This document shows, in pieces, positions 26,585-35,440 of a stretch of DNA of 64,000 nt. Origin of the DNA: Lysinibacillus composti (GTDB lineage Bacteria > Bacillota > Bacilli > Bacillales_A > Planococcaceae). The stretch's first letter is position 1. The number at the start of each line of letters is the position of its first letter. The stretch is from contig NZ_JAFBDY010000007.1 in the NCBI RefSeq assembly GCF_016908465.1, positions 62,001 through 126,000 on the forward strand. Reading direction: 5' to 3'. Position numbers and translations under genes: made by a program. The notes under the pieces were generated by a model. The model had not been told where the DNA came from and searched no databases. It worked only from the letters and a program-made list of their open reading frames with translations.

Positions 26585-27367
26585 TTATTTGCCCTTAAAT
26601 TGTTGAATTCGTTTTTCGATGAAGGCTTTTATTCCTTCTAGATGATCTTCGGTTTTTCTCATTCGTAACTGCGCTTCTGTCTCCATTTTTAAGGTATTTT
26701 CAAGTTCCGACAATTTTTGAGCGTGCAGAATTTTTTTCGTTTCAAGCATCGCCAGAATTGGAGAAGATAAAAACTTTCCAACAATCTGATCAACCATCGC
26801 TTCGATTTCACCATCATCTGCTTTGTGATCAATTAACCCTAATTTTAAAGCCTCATTGCCATCCATCACGTTACCTTTCCAGATGAATTGTTTCGCTTTT
26901 GGTGTTCCCACTCGTTCTTTCATAAAGAAATGTCCGCCACCATCAGGAATCAATCCAATGCCAATGAAATTCATTGCAAGTTTACTGTTTTCTTCCGCAA
27001 CAATTACATCACTCGCCAACGCTAAACTAAAGCCAAGTCCAGCAGCTGCACCATGGATTTGGGTAATTGTAATCATTGGTAATTGGTAAAAGGCAAGGGT
27101 CAAACGCGTGATATAACTCATGATTTGTTCAAAATCTTTCGGATCTCCTGACGTTAACATCATTTTGATGTCTCCGCCCGCTGAGAATGCTTTCCCTTCT
27201 CCCTTAAGGACAAGGATTTGTATTTCTTTATTTTCCCTTAGCAATTCAAAACATTGAGCTAATTCCTGTATCATCGTAAAATTCATTGCGTTCATGACAT
27301 TAGGTCGATTTAACGAAACAGTTGCTCGACGTTCAGCATACTCTACTTGAATTGATTCAAAGTCCAT
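26585..27367 (-). CDS. Enoyl-CoA hydratase/isomerase family protein (YhaR-like)
   Basis: The 260-residue crotonase-fold protein shows ATVSLNRPNVMNAMNF, the oxyanion-hole segment GEGKAFSAGGDIKMM and the second loop QIHGAAAGLGFSLALASD, then FIGIGLIPDGGGHFFM. The catalytic Glu position of enoyl-CoA hydratases is occupied in the second segment region by IGLIPDGGG, more like isomerases, so the exact reaction is open. The ATG at 27367 is eight bases after AAAGGGG. B. subtilis has the crotonase YhaR in this neighbourhood. It stands alone between yhzD and serA. Confidence 0.88.
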   Translation of the reverse strand: MDFESIQVEYAERRATVSLNRPNVMNAMNFTMIQELAQCFELLRENKEIQILVLKGEGKAFSAGGDIKMMLTSGDPKDFEQIMSYITRLTLAFYQLPMITITQIHGAAAGLGFSLALASDVIVAEENSKLAMNFIGIGLIPDGGGHFFMKERVGTPKAKQFIWKGNVMDGNEALKLGLIDHKADDGEIEAMVDQIVGKFLSSPILAMLETKKILHAQKLSELENTLKMETEAQLRMRKTEDHLEGIKAFIEKRIQQFKGK

Positions 27368-27656
27368 TCCCACAACCCCTTTCATCCATATTTTTATTTT
27401 ACATATTCTTTTTTATCACCCAATATCCTTTATTTATAATCCACATTCCCTTCTTTTGTTAACCGGTTCTTCGGACTCATACTAAATGGTGAACTTATTA
27501 TGTGAATATTTCTTTGAAATTAATTTAACTTTCTAAATTATAAAACAAATTTCAATATATACGAACATTACAATATAAAAAACTCCTTTTCGTTCGTAAA
27601 CCAGTTGTTTATTTAAGCGTTTTCATACCTATTATTAATTTTTTCTAAAAATTCTG

Positions 27657-27686
27657 TTGACAAGAACCTACAATCGGGATTATGAT
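27657..27686 (+). promoter_or_regulatory. Promoter of the serA T-box transcript
   Basis: TTGACA at 27657-27662 and TATGAT at 27681-27686 are separated by 18 bp, placing the transcription start around 27693, just before the T-box. The stretch 27386-27656 upstream is AT-rich with no other feature I recognise. Confidence 0.75.
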
Positions 27687-27699
27687 GTTATCAAATTTA

Positions 27700-27985
27700 A
27701 TCAACGAAAAATATTATGACGGAGACATGCTCTTTCATTTTGAAATCTAAGAGAGTTGGTGTTTGGTGCGAACCAACGTTTTCAATGAAAGTAGTTCCAC
27801 TCCCGAATAGATAGGCGGAACTTCTTAGTAAGCTTATCCGTGTTATGCACGTTACGCATACTTAAGGTTGTGCGAAAAGTTTTCAAAATCTTTTGCCAAC
27901 GAAAAAAGGGTGGTACCGCGTAAGTAGATTATTATAGCTTTTCGCCCCTTACATACTAGAGTGTAGGGGCGGAAGGCTTTTTATT
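27700..27985 (+). promoter_or_regulatory. T-box riboswitch, probably tRNA-Ser specific
   Basis: The leader has the AGAGAG...GGTG.GCGAACC stem I landmarks (27747-27775), the universal T-box core GGGTGGTACCGCG at 27908-27920 and a terminator (CGCCCCT.ACA at 27943-27953 with TGTAGGGGCG at 27962-27971, then GCTTTTTATTT). In stem I, GTTCCACTCC puts UCC (27796-27798), a serine codon, in the specifier place followed by A. Uncharged tRNA would pair there and with the TGG of the core, allowing serA transcription. Specifier choice is by eye and could shift. Confidence 0.92.
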
Positions 27986-28113
27986 TCTAGTGAAAGAGAG
28001 ACACATGCTCACTATTCATTAAGAATGGGTCAATCGTTTCATACATTCTAAATTTGATTAATAGCTTTTCCCAAATTCTATCCAATCACATGAAAAAGGA
28101 AGGTAATTAACCC

Positions 28114-29733
28114 ATGGTAACTAAAATCGCAACTGCTACAGACGTCATTAATGTTTTTATCGCTGATCCACTAAGCGAGGATGGTATTCAACCTCTTCGT
28201 CAAGAAACTGACTTAAACTTAAATGTAATTATCGATACAGGTCTTACTCCAGAAGAATTAATTAGCAAAATTGCTGATGTAGATGTTTTATTAGTTCGTA
28301 GTCAAACAAAAGTAACTCGCGAAATTATTCAAGCTGCAAAAAACTTAAAATTAATCGGCCGCGCTGGAGTTGGTGTTGATAACATCGACCTTAACGCTGC
28401 AACTGAACACGGTATCATTGTAGTAAACGCTCCAGATGGAAATACAAACTCTGCAGCTGAACATACAATCGCTATGATGACTTCACTTGCTCGTCATATC
28501 CCACAAGCATATAACACTTTAAAAAATGGTAAATGGGACCGCAAATCTTATGTTGGTGTGGAACTTAAAAATAAAATTTTAGGTGTTGTAGGGTTTGGTC
28601 GTATCGGTGCCGAAGTAGCTTACCGTGCAAAAGGCCAACGTATGGAAGTTATGGCATATGACCCATTCTTAACTGAAGAACGAGCAAAAGAACTTGGCGT
28701 TACGAAAGCAACAGTTGAAGAAATTTGCCAAGCAGCTGATTTCATTACAGTTCATACACCACTTTTACCTGAAACACGCAACTTAATTAACAAAGAAAAA
28801 TTCGATATGATGAAAACAGGCGTACGCATTATTAACTGTGCTCGCGGTGGAATCATTAACGAAGATGATTTATATGAAGCAATCGCAGAAGGTAAAGTAG
28901 CAGGTGCGGCTCTTGACGTATTCGTTGAAGAACCAGCAACTGATCACAAATTATTAACTTTACCAGAAGTAATTGCTACACCTCACTTAGGTGCATCTAC
29001 AATTGAAGCACAAGAATCTGTTGCAGTTGACGTTTCTAATGACATTATTAAGTTCTATAAAACAGGAACTGTGACAAATCCAGTAAACATGCCTTCAATT
29101 CCAAAAGAATTACTTGCACAAGTAGAACCATTCTTCGAGTTAGCAGAAAAATTAGGTGCATTCCTTTCTCAAATTACTGAGGAAGCTATTAAAGAAGTAA
29201 ATGTTTCTTACGCTGGTGAAGTGGCAAACTACGATGTTCGCCCACTAACATCTAACGCATTAAAAGGAATCTTAAAGAAAAACCATGGTGAAAATGTAAA
29301 TGATGTAAATGCACGTTACTTATCTGAACGAATTGGCGTTAAAATTAATGAGCATAAAACAACAACTGCGAAAGGCTTCACAAACTTAATCACTGTTGAG
29401 GTGAAAACAGAGAACGAAGTACATACAGTAGCAGGTACATTACTTAACGGTCTAGGTGCTCGTATCGTGAAAGTTGAAAACTATGTTGTCGACGTGATTC
29501 CAACAGGTAAATTACTTTACATTAAAAACACTGACAAACCAGGTGCAATCGGTCGCGTAGCAACAAAATTAGCAGATAAAGATATCAACATTGCAACAAT
29601 GCAAGTTGGTCGTGCACAAGTTGGTGGTACTGCTGTTATGATGCTTACAATCGATAACGAAGTAACAGAAGAAGACTTAGCATATGTTTCTCAACTAGAA
29701 AATATCGATGAAGTAAAAGCAATAACTCTTTAA
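28114..29733 (+). CDS. serA: D-3-phosphoglycerate dehydrogenase
   Basis: The 539-residue enzyme makes the first committed step of serine synthesis. Substrate and NAD domains carry [19 protein letters not shown], the Rossmann motif [29 protein letters not shown] and the catalytic His in [13 protein letters not shown]. The allosteric intermediate domain (about 325-455) and a C-terminal ACT domain ([19 protein letters not shown]) complete the long Bacillus-type enzyme. It is preceded by a Ser-type T-box and has AAGGAAGG ahead of the ATG, so it is induced when serine is scarce. In B. subtilis serA lies elsewhere, so this neighbourhood differs. Confidence 0.96.
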   Translation: MVTKIATATDVINVFIADPLSEDGIQPLRQETDLNLNVIIDTGLTPEELISKIADVDVLLVRSQTKVTREIIQAAKNLKLIGRAGVGVDNIDLNAATEHGIIVVNAPDGNTNSAAEHTIAMMTSLARHIPQAYNTLKNGKWDRKSYVGVELKNKILGVVGFGRIGAEVAYRAKGQRMEVMAYDPFLTEERAKELGVTKATVEEICQAADFITVHTPLLPETRNLINKEKFDMMKTGVRIINCARGGIINEDDLYEAIAEGKVAGAALDVFVEEPATDHKLLTLPEVIATPHLGASTIEAQESVAVDVSNDIIKFYKTGTVTNPVNMPSIPKELLAQVEPFFELAEKLGAFLSQITEEAIKEVNVSYAGEVANYDVRPLTSNALKGILKKNHGENVNDVNARYLSERIGVKINEHKTTTAKGFTNLITVEVKTENEVHTVAGTLLNGLGARIVKVENYVVDVIPTGKLLYIKNTDKPGAIGRVATKLADKDINIATMQVGRAQVGGTAVMMLTIDNEVTEEDLAYVSQLENIDEVKAITL

Positions 29734-29740
29734 AATGAAA

Positions 29741-29860
29741 TGCGAAGAACGCCCGTTAGCTCCGACAACAACTGGAAGAACCGACAAAAGGTCGCTTTTT
29801 GACCTTGAAGGCGGTTCTGAAGTTGTCGAGGAGCTGGCGTTCGTAGCTAGACACTGTTCG
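29741..29860. repeat. Large imperfect palindrome
   Basis: Two arms of about 50 bp face each other around GCTTTTT (29793-29800): GAACGCC..AGCTCC.GACAAC..AGAACCG..AGGTC on the left matches the complement of GACCT..CGGTTCT..GTTGTCGAGGAGCTGGCGTTC on the right, with outer GCGAA/TTCGC. It lies between serA and the serA terminator and contains no gene. Partial relatives occur at about 703 and 9410. It looks like a dispersed MITE-like or structured-RNA repeat. Confidence 0.75.
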
Positions 29861-29892
29861 CACTTCGGAATTTATTCTTATCTTTTAATCAT

Positions 29893-29927
29893 AGGTAACT
29901 TTGGACAGTCCAAAGTTACCTTTTTTC
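29893..29927 (+). terminator. Terminator after serA
   Basis: AGGTAACTTTGGA pairs perfectly with TCCAAAGTTACCT around CAG, followed by TTTTTT. Confidence 0.95.
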
Positions 29928-29978
29928 ATTTTCACTTCATAAATAACTTTTTTAGAATCCGTTCATACTATCTTCGAG

Positions 29979-30686
29979 ATGAGAAAGGACGTGAGCAACA
30001 TTTTAAACGAAAAACAAATGACAAGATTGAAAAAGATGTTAATTGAACAAAAAGAATCACTTTTAGTCCATCGTAAAATGGATGATGATACCGAATATTT
30101 AGAGCGCGGTAGTTTGCGTGACTCAGTCGATGAATTATCCACTGTTGATAATCATCCAGCTGATTTAGGAACAGAATTATATGAACGCGAAAAAGATATG
30201 GCGTTAAAGGTACATGATGAAGATGAATTAGCAAAAGTGAATGCAGCTTTAGTCAGAATGGAAAATGGTACATATGGAGTTTGTGAAGTTTGTCAACAAG
30301 GTATTCCATATGATCGATTATTGGCTATTCCTTATACAGCATTTTGTATCGAGCATACAGATGCGAAATCTGTTCCAACAGATCGTCCTGTCGAAGAGCA
30401 GGTCATCCTACCACCTGTAGATAATTCATTCTCAGGGAGAGATGATAAAGACGACATTCATGACTATGAGGATACATTCCAACTAGTGGCCAAATACGGA
30501 ACTTCTGAAACTCCTTCAGATTTTGAAGGCGATTTTGAAGAATACAGTGAACTTTACGATGATAATGAGGAAATCGCTAATAATGATGATTTTGACTCAT
30601 TCCACATTTCAGAAGTAGATGAGCTACCGGGGCAAATTTCAGCTAAGGAAATTGAAGAAAATCGTAAATACGACTATTTAGAGTAA
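29979..30686 (+). CDS. DksA/TraR-type zinc-finger protein, YteA-like
   Basis: The 235-residue protein has a coiled-coil start (QMTRLKKMLIEQKESLLVHR), the conserved SVDELSTVDNHPADLGTELYEREKDMAL, and a finger GTYGVCEVCQQGIPYDRL...YTAFCIEH, in which the fourth ligand is His rather than Cys. A very acidic C-terminal third follows, with VAKYGTSETPSD and KEIEENRKY. This is the YteA family of Bacillales, of unknown function; DksA relatives bind RNA polymerase. The start is uncertain: ATG 29979 lacks a clear ribosome binding site, and AAAGGA at about 29985 sits within the reading, so translation may begin a few codons later. Confidence 0.85.
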   Translation: MRKDVSNILNEKQMTRLKKMLIEQKESLLVHRKMDDDTEYLERGSLRDSVDELSTVDNHPADLGTELYEREKDMALKVHDEDELAKVNAALVRMENGTYGVCEVCQQGIPYDRLLAIPYTAFCIEHTDAKSVPTDRPVEEQVILPPVDNSFSGRDDKDDIHDYEDTFQLVAKYGTSETPSDFEGDFEEYSELYDDNEEIANNDDFDSFHISEVDELPGQISAKEIEENRKYDYLE

Positions 30687-30692
30687 AAAAGT

Positions 30693-30727
30693 AAAAACGT
30701 TCTGAGGCTTTTTCAGAACGTTTTTAA
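30693..30727 (+). terminator. Terminator after the yteA-like gene
   Basis: AAAACGTTCTGA pairs with TCAGAACGTTTT around GGCTTTT, ending in TTTTT. Confidence 0.92.
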
Positions 30728-30775
30728 ACTTTTAACTATGGAAACATTCTAATAGAAATTCTAATAAAGCGTACG

Positions 30776-30903
30776 GTGAGAGCGGTCTAACATGTTGAAA
30801 CATGTCTTTTCGACTTGTCTTGAGGCCAACACGACGTTGGTCATGGGGGCAATGCCACACGACGTGGCGTTTTTGCCCCCGGATTTGTGTAAGGACCGCT
30901 CAC
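30776..30903. ncRNA. Candidate structured RNA or palindromic element, four-way junction
   Basis: GTGAG.AGCGGTC (30776-30787) closes with GGACCGCTCAC (30893-30903). Inside are ACATG/CATGT (30790-30805), GGCCAAC/GTTGGTC around ACGAC (30824-30842), and GGGGGC.TGCCAC/GTGGC.GCCCCC around a second ACGAC (30845-30880). The GC content is far above the surroundings. It lies between converging genes, after the yteA-like terminator. I recognise no known RNA family. No promoter is clear, so orientation is open. The remaining bases to 31020 include a CGCAGC/GCTGCG hairpin at about 30942-30965. Confidence 0.5.
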
Positions 30904-31020
30904 ATTTAATTTGCCCTTCTAAAATTTCCGGAATTTTTTCGCAGCTTACAGTGGTAGGCTGCGCTTTCTAAGAAAGGCTAACCTTCATTTATTTTATTTC
31001 TATCTAAACGTCTTGGAGTG

Positions 31021-31812
31021 TTAAAGTGTTTTCACAAGCTCTAAAAATTCTGTTAATGATGTTACTTCATAAGTTGGTGTTACTTCAGTTTGATTAGTGT
31101 TTCCTTCACGATTAATCCAAACATTGCGCATACCAACTCGAGAAGAACCTAAAATATCAGTATTTAAGTTATCGCCGACCATAATGCCTTCTTCAGCAGT
31201 GATTCCAGCTTTAGACATCATAAAATTAAATAATGATGCATTCGGTTTTCCTTCACCAAAATCTCCTGAAATAATCACATGATCAAAATATGTGCGAATT
31301 TCAGGGGTAATTTCTAATTTAAGATTTTGAAGGCTTGGTGCCCCATTTGTTAATAATACAAGCTGATACTTGCCTTTTAATTGATCTAGGATAGCATATG
31401 TATCTTCATAAACGAAAGGAGACTTTTTACGTTCTTCTACAAACCGTTCCCCAAGTTCAGCTCCTAGCTGCTGTTCATCTTCAATTCCTAAAGCTTTCAA
31501 TCCATTCGTCCAAGCACTTTTACGGTAGTTTGGAACAATACCCTTCATTTTTTGGAAAGAATCAGTTGGATCGTCGAATGTACCCCAAAGTCCTTCAAAA
31601 GGGTTAATTCCAATTAAAACAGTATAATCATAAGTTTCATATGATTCATAAAGAGCTCTAGCTTCTTTCCTAACTGTACTCTCTAATTGTTGCGGGTCAA
31701 CTTGAACTTTCGTCGCAGCATATTCACATGTTTTATCGAATGCAGTTTGAATACTTTTTTTATCCCACAATAATGTATCATCTAAGTCGAAAATAATGGT
31801 ATGAATCGGCAT
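31021..31812 (-). CDS. HAD-family hydrolase (YsaA-like)
   Basis: The 263-residue phosphatase has the four HAD motifs: nucleophile DLDDTLLWDKK near residue 9, LVLLTNGAPS, Lys in GEGKPNASLF and MVGDNLNTDILG. A helical cap lies between motifs 1 and 2. It resembles B. subtilis YsaA and similar proteins annotated as phosphoserine phosphatase. Being 1.3 kb from serA it could supply the last step of serine synthesis, but nucleotide or other small phosphoester phosphatases look the same. AGGAG precedes the ATG. Confidence 0.82.
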   Translation of the reverse strand: MPIHTIIFDLDDTLLWDKKSIQTAFDKTCEYAATKVQVDPQQLESTVRKEARALYESYETYDYTVLIGINPFEGLWGTFDDPTDSFQKMKGIVPNYRKSAWTNGLKALGIEDEQQLGAELGERFVEERKKSPFVYEDTYAILDQLKGKYQLVLLTNGAPSLQNLKLEITPEIRTYFDHVIISGDFGEGKPNASLFNFMMSKAGITAEEGIMVGDNLNTDILGSSRVGMRNVWINREGNTNQTEVTPTYEVTSLTEFLELVKTL

Positions 31813-31985
31813 CTTAATTCTCCTATTGAATTTAATCTTTTATTTAATTTTATCATATATTCAGAATTATTAGGACAACTCTTCAATATTTTGAAAGGTT
31901 CTCTTAAAAAGGAGTAAAGTAAGCATATATTTTAAATCTAAAAGTATAATATACACGTAAAACTTTTATGAAATGGGGTACCACA

Positions 31986-32603
31986 ATGTTGAAAAAGCTT
32001 GCATCTGATGCACTTGGACTATCAGACATCGGTAAAGTAATCGAACCACAAGATTACAATAAAACAGAATCGGATGACTATGTTTTACACGAAAAAGGAG
32101 AACAAATATATTTTATTATTAAAACGAAATCAGACGAATATTGCTTTACTAATTTAGCACTTATTCATGTTGATGGAGATTCTGCAGTTAGTAAAAAGCG
32201 AACTTTAAGACGTTATGATTATAAATATAACCGAATTCGCAATGTATCTTTAGAAACTGCTGGTACAATTGACCTTGATGTTGAGATTAAGTTTACGATA
32301 GGTGAACGAAATTTAAGTATTGATATTAATAAAAACTTTGCAGAAAAAATTAAAGATCTATATAAAACACTCGTTGAAATGGAACGAATGATGAAAGAGA
32401 ACGAAAAACATTCAAAATATGCATTAGAAAGTCTTGATATTGCAACAAGAAGTATTTCTGCTGCTGGATTTAACCAAACAGCCTCTCCTGCTGATTCCTT
32501 TAAATCCATCGTTGAATTTTCAAATCAATGGTTAACAGATAGCAGTAAAAAATACACAACTGAAGATTTCGGCAATGTATTCGATCTTTTTATTAAAAAT
32601 TAA
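31986..32603 (+). CDS. PH-domain protein, YvbH-like
   Basis: From ATG 31986 the protein has 205 residues. The first 125 form a bacterial PH-type domain (LGLSDIGKVIEPQDYNKTESDDYVLHEKGE, read in parts, KTKSDEYCFTNLALIHVDGDSAVSKKRTLRRYDY), followed by a helical extension (KDLYKTLVEMERMMKENEKHSKYALESL). This matches the YvbH family of B. subtilis (204 residues), which has no known function. The longer start at 31968 precedes the likely ribosome binding site TGGGGT. It stands alone with its own terminator. Confidence 0.78.
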   Translation: MLKKLASDALGLSDIGKVIEPQDYNKTESDDYVLHEKGEQIYFIIKTKSDEYCFTNLALIHVDGDSAVSKKRTLRRYDYKYNRIRNVSLETAGTIDLDVEIKFTIGERNLSIDINKNFAEKIKDLYKTLVEMERMMKENEKHSKYALESLDIATRSISAAGFNQTASPADSFKSIVEFSNQWLTDSSKKYTTEDFGNVFDLFIKN

Positions 32604-32621
32604 ATTCACGTAAAATTTTAG

Positions 32622-32653
32622 GGCATCTCTACTTTTTTGAGATGCTTTTTTAT
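32622..32653 (+). terminator. Terminator after the PH-domain gene
   Basis: GCATCTC pairs with GAGATGC around TACTTTTTT, followed by TTTTTTA. The stretch 32654-32909 beyond it is very AT-rich and holds only the doxX promoter region. Confidence 0.85.
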
Positions 32654-32909
32654 ATATCAAGTAATGGAAATAACAACATTACGCGATAATTATTATTTTT
32701 TGTACATAAATACAAGTTTCTTGTTATAAATGTATATATTTTATTGATTTCAGCAAATATAGTAGATATACTTTGATTACTTAAATATACTAGGTTACGA
32801 AAAGTAAATGTTATTTCAGTGAATACTTAATTGTTATTCACTTTTAATTTTACACTATAACTTACTTTTTACAACTTACTAATCAAAAATAATTAAGGAG
32901 GAAATAGTA

Positions 32910-33314
32910 ATGAATAAACAACAATACATGTCATTATTAGTACGTGTAGTTTTCGGCTTTATGTTCTTTTATCATGGACTTGTAAAATTCCAAGGAGGAA
33001 TTAGTAATATCGTTGCATATTTTGATTCACTTGGTCTGCCTGGTGGCCTTGCATATGCAATCGCAATCATTGAATTAGTTGGTGGATTATTATTAATTCT
33101 TGGTCTTGGAACTCGTATCATCGGGGCAATTTTTGCAATCATCATGGTTGGTGCAGTCTTTACAGCAAAACTTCCACTTGGATTATTTGGTGATGGAACT
33201 TACGCTGGATATGAGCTAGAAATTATCTACCTAGTTTTAGGTATCTACTACATCTTTGCACAACGTTCAAAGTTCTCATTGGACAACGTATTTTCAAAAA
33301 GTAAAGCAGCATAA
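32910..33314 (+). CDS. DoxX family membrane protein
   Basis: A 134-residue protein with four membrane helices and the DoxX signatures VRVVFGFMFFYHGLVKFQGG, IAIIELVGGLLLILGLGTR and a final LVLGIYYIFAQRSKFSLDN. DoxX proteins are small membrane oxidoreductase partners; in other bacteria they take part in thiosulfate:quinone oxidation or oxidative-stress resistance, so the role here is open. AAGGAGG lies eight bases before the ATG, and a strong terminator follows, giving a single-gene unit. Confidence 0.9.
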   Translation: MNKQQYMSLLVRVVFGFMFFYHGLVKFQGGISNIVAYFDSLGLPGGLAYAIAIIELVGGLLLILGLGTRIIGAIFAIIMVGAVFTAKLPLGLFGDGTYAGYELEIIYLVLGIYYIFAQRSKFSLDNVFSKSKAA

Positions 33315-33324
33315 ATTATGCCAA

Positions 33325-33362
33325 AAAAAACGCTACTTCCATTCATTAGAAGTAGCGTTTTC
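33325..33362 (+). terminator. Terminator after doxX
   Basis: AAAACGCTACTTC pairs with GAAGTAGCGTTTT around nine bases. It lies between converging genes and can act both ways. Confidence 0.9.
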
Positions 33363-33372
33363 TATTATTAAA

Positions 33373-33624
33373 TTATTGCTTGTTTTGATTTTTGAGTTCT
33401 TTTAGTATGCTTTCAACACTCTTTTTTGTCTCAGAAGTCTCCTCTGCCAGTAGCCGAATGATATATCGTTCTCCATCATCTTGTATCGAAACAAGATCTC
33501 CTTCAGTTAGTTGAAGCCCAATTTCTGAACGATGGATGAGAAGTTGGTCTGTCTCTTCAGGCCGTTTTAAAAAGATTCCATAATCCCCTTCAAAACGGTC
33601 TAGTGTGTATTTATTTAAGCTCAC
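33373..33624 (-). CDS. DUF3006 family protein
   Basis: An 83-residue protein with YTLDRFEGDYGIFLKRPEE and LTEGDLVSIQDDG, the pattern of DUF3006 proteins (an OB-like small beta fold that begins with a D-R-F/I-E phrase). A Lys/Glu-rich tail follows (ETKKSVESILKELKNQNKQ). Function is unknown; relatives often sit next to ComEC-like or secreted metal-dependent hydrolases, which are not present here. The 295 bp between it and hemZ carry no gene. Confidence 0.75.
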   Translation of the reverse strand: MSLNKYTLDRFEGDYGIFLKRPEETDQLLIHRSEIGLQLTEGDLVSIQDDGERYIIRLLAEETSETKKSVESILKELKNQNKQ

Positions 33625-33885
33625 TCATGATCTCTCCTTTAGGTTTAAAAGGTGTTCAGCTTCACTGAAATTAAGCTATATTTGCCAACTTTTTGTATCA
33701 TAAAGCTATTTCCCTCTTTTGAAGCTGAACCGCTCGTAAGTCATTTTCAATACAATTGATGCTTCATTGTTATCTTCAGCTTTTTCATTAGTATTTAATA
33801 CTTCAACTTAGAGCGATTTATCATTGTGGAATGATCCCCTGTTTGTGGAATTTTATTTAACATCGTATTGTACTAACGAAAAAAT

Positions 33886-33914
33886 AGGTTAGGAGCATAC
33901 TGACTCCCAACCTA
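33886..33914 (-). terminator. Terminator after hemZ
   Basis: On the minus strand TAGGTTGGGAG pairs with CTCCTAACCTA around TCAGTATG, followed by TTTTTTCG. Confidence 0.92.
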
Positions 33915-33919
33915 CATTA

Positions 33920-35440
33920 CTATTGTTCAATATTTACTTTCCCATAAAGGTCATTTAGCATCTCGATTTTTCTCTCGATTGCTTCTTCATATGTCATGAT
34001 ATAGGCTGCAGGGTCTTTCGGATTATGATATTGAGTAATCTTCCCTGTTTCTGGATGAACAAATTTAGATGACGCACCACAACCAATTCCCAAAATTGTA
34101 TGCGCCTCTTCCATAATAAGAATGTTGTAAATGCTTTCTTCACCTGGCTTTGAATAGCCCACGTTCTCTAAGTTCCCTAAAATATTTTTCTGTCTATAAA
34201 GATAATAAGGAACATAGCCATTTTCAGCAGTCCATTCTGTAGCCATTTGCATCATTTTAGAAACGGTATCACGATCTGCTACTTTATATTTATCTTTATT
34301 ATGTGTCATTTCTGATGCTCGTTTAAATGATAACGTATGAACTGTTAATGATTCTGGCTGCATTTTCGCGCTTTCATCTAATGAATGTTGGAACTCTTCA
34401 ATGCCTTCATTTGGTAATCCAATAATTAAATCCATATTGATGTTATTCATGCCAGAATTTCTTGATAACCAAAATTTATCAATCGTTTCTTGAACTGTAT
34501 GATGACGACCAATTGCTTTTAACGTCTCATCTGTATAGGATTGAGGGTTAACGGAAATGCGATCAATTCCCCATTTTTTAAGTACTTCAATTTTTTCTAA
34601 TGTAATCGTATCTGGGCGACCCGCCTCAACCGTAATCTCTCGAATTTTCTCTGGATTTGGGAACGATTCAAACATCGTTTTATATAATGCATCCATTTCC
34701 TCTGCCTCAATGGAAGTTGGTGTCCCCCCACCCCAATATACGGATGTAATATTCATATCATTCTCTTTAAGCCATTTCCCCATTGCGCGAATCTCAAGAT
34801 GTAACCCATCGATAAACGATTCAACGCGACCAGCTTTACGATTACTTTGAATCGCATACGCAGGGAATGTACAATAGGCACATTTTGTTGGACAGAAAGG
34901 AACCCCAATATAAATAGAAAGCTCTTTTCCGATTTGGTCTAAATCAGGGATTGTAATTAATTGACGTTCAACAATCTCACGCATTAATGCAATCTTTGAG
35001 TCTGAAATTCGGAAATCCTTCTTTAAAATCGCAAAGATTTCTTCATCACTTTTACCTTCTTTTCGGTATTTATGATAAAGCTTCGTTGGACGAACTCCAG
35101 TTAAGATCCCCCATTGTTGAGTCATACCTGTATATTGTTCAAGCACATCTAACATGACATGCGACAATGCTCGCTTCATGCGGATATTTTGCTCTTTTTC
35201 TGTTCCTTCTGTTTCATAACCAATAGCGTAATTACTTGTATAAGATTGACCATCAACCGTTAACACACTTGATGTATGGATCGTGTAATCTTCATCGATT
35301 GAATGAGTAAATTGAATAGATAGATCTGCATCATCTGAAGATACAACGATTTTAGAGTCTTCATAAAATAAATTTGCTATATGGTTTAACACGCGATTCC
35401 AGTCTTCTCTAAACTGTTCATTCACTTGTATTTTTTTCAT
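33920..35440 (-). CDS. hemZ: Radical SAM coproporphyrinogen dehydrogenase-like HemZ
   Basis: The 506-residue protein has an N-terminal domain with LTGVRPTKLYHKY and a radical SAM core with the iron-sulfur motif in IGVPFCPTKCAYCTFPAY (CxxxCxxC), SVYWGGGTPTSIEAEE and RISVNPQSYTDETLK. It matches HemZ (YhaW) of B. subtilis, classed as an oxygen-independent coproporphyrinogen III oxidase-like enzyme and induced at low oxygen. In organisms using the coproporphyrin pathway its true role is unsettled. Length is right for the family. It is 20 kb from the hemEHY cluster, much as in B. subtilis. Confidence 0.92.
   Translation of the reverse strand: MKKIQVNEQFREDWNRVLNHIANLFYEDSKIVVSSDDADLSIQFTHSIDEDYTIHTSSVLTVDGQSYTSNYAIGYETEGTEKEQNIRMKRALSHVMLDVLEQYTGMTQQWGILTGVRPTKLYHKYRKEGKSDEEIFAILKKDFRISDSKIALMREIVERQLITIPDLDQIGKELSIYIGVPFCPTKCAYCTFPAYAIQSNRKAGRVESFIDGLHLEIRAMGKWLKENDMNITSVYWGGGTPTSIEAEEMDALYKTMFESFPNPEKIREITVEAGRPDTITLEKIEVLKKWGIDRISVNPQSYTDETLKAIGRHHTVQETIDKFWLSRNSGMNNINMDLIIGLPNEGIEEFQHSLDESAKMQPESLTVHTLSFKRASEMTHNKDKYKVADRDTVSKMMQMATEWTAENGYVPYYLYRQKNILGNLENVGYSKPGEESIYNILIMEEAHTILGIGCGASSKFVHPETGKITQYHNPKDPAAYIMTYEEAIERKIEMLNDLYGKVNIEQ

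Noticed and set aside
29735-30046. 103-codon reading frame across the palindrome after serA
   Set aside because: It runs through a perfect terminator and a large hairpin, and begins right at the serA stop with no ribosome binding site.
33625-33919. AAGCTGAA/TTCAGCTT words between the DUF3006 gene and hemZ as another periodic array
   Set aside because: The word positions do not keep a 52- or 21-bp spacing, so I treat them as chance or a fully decayed region.
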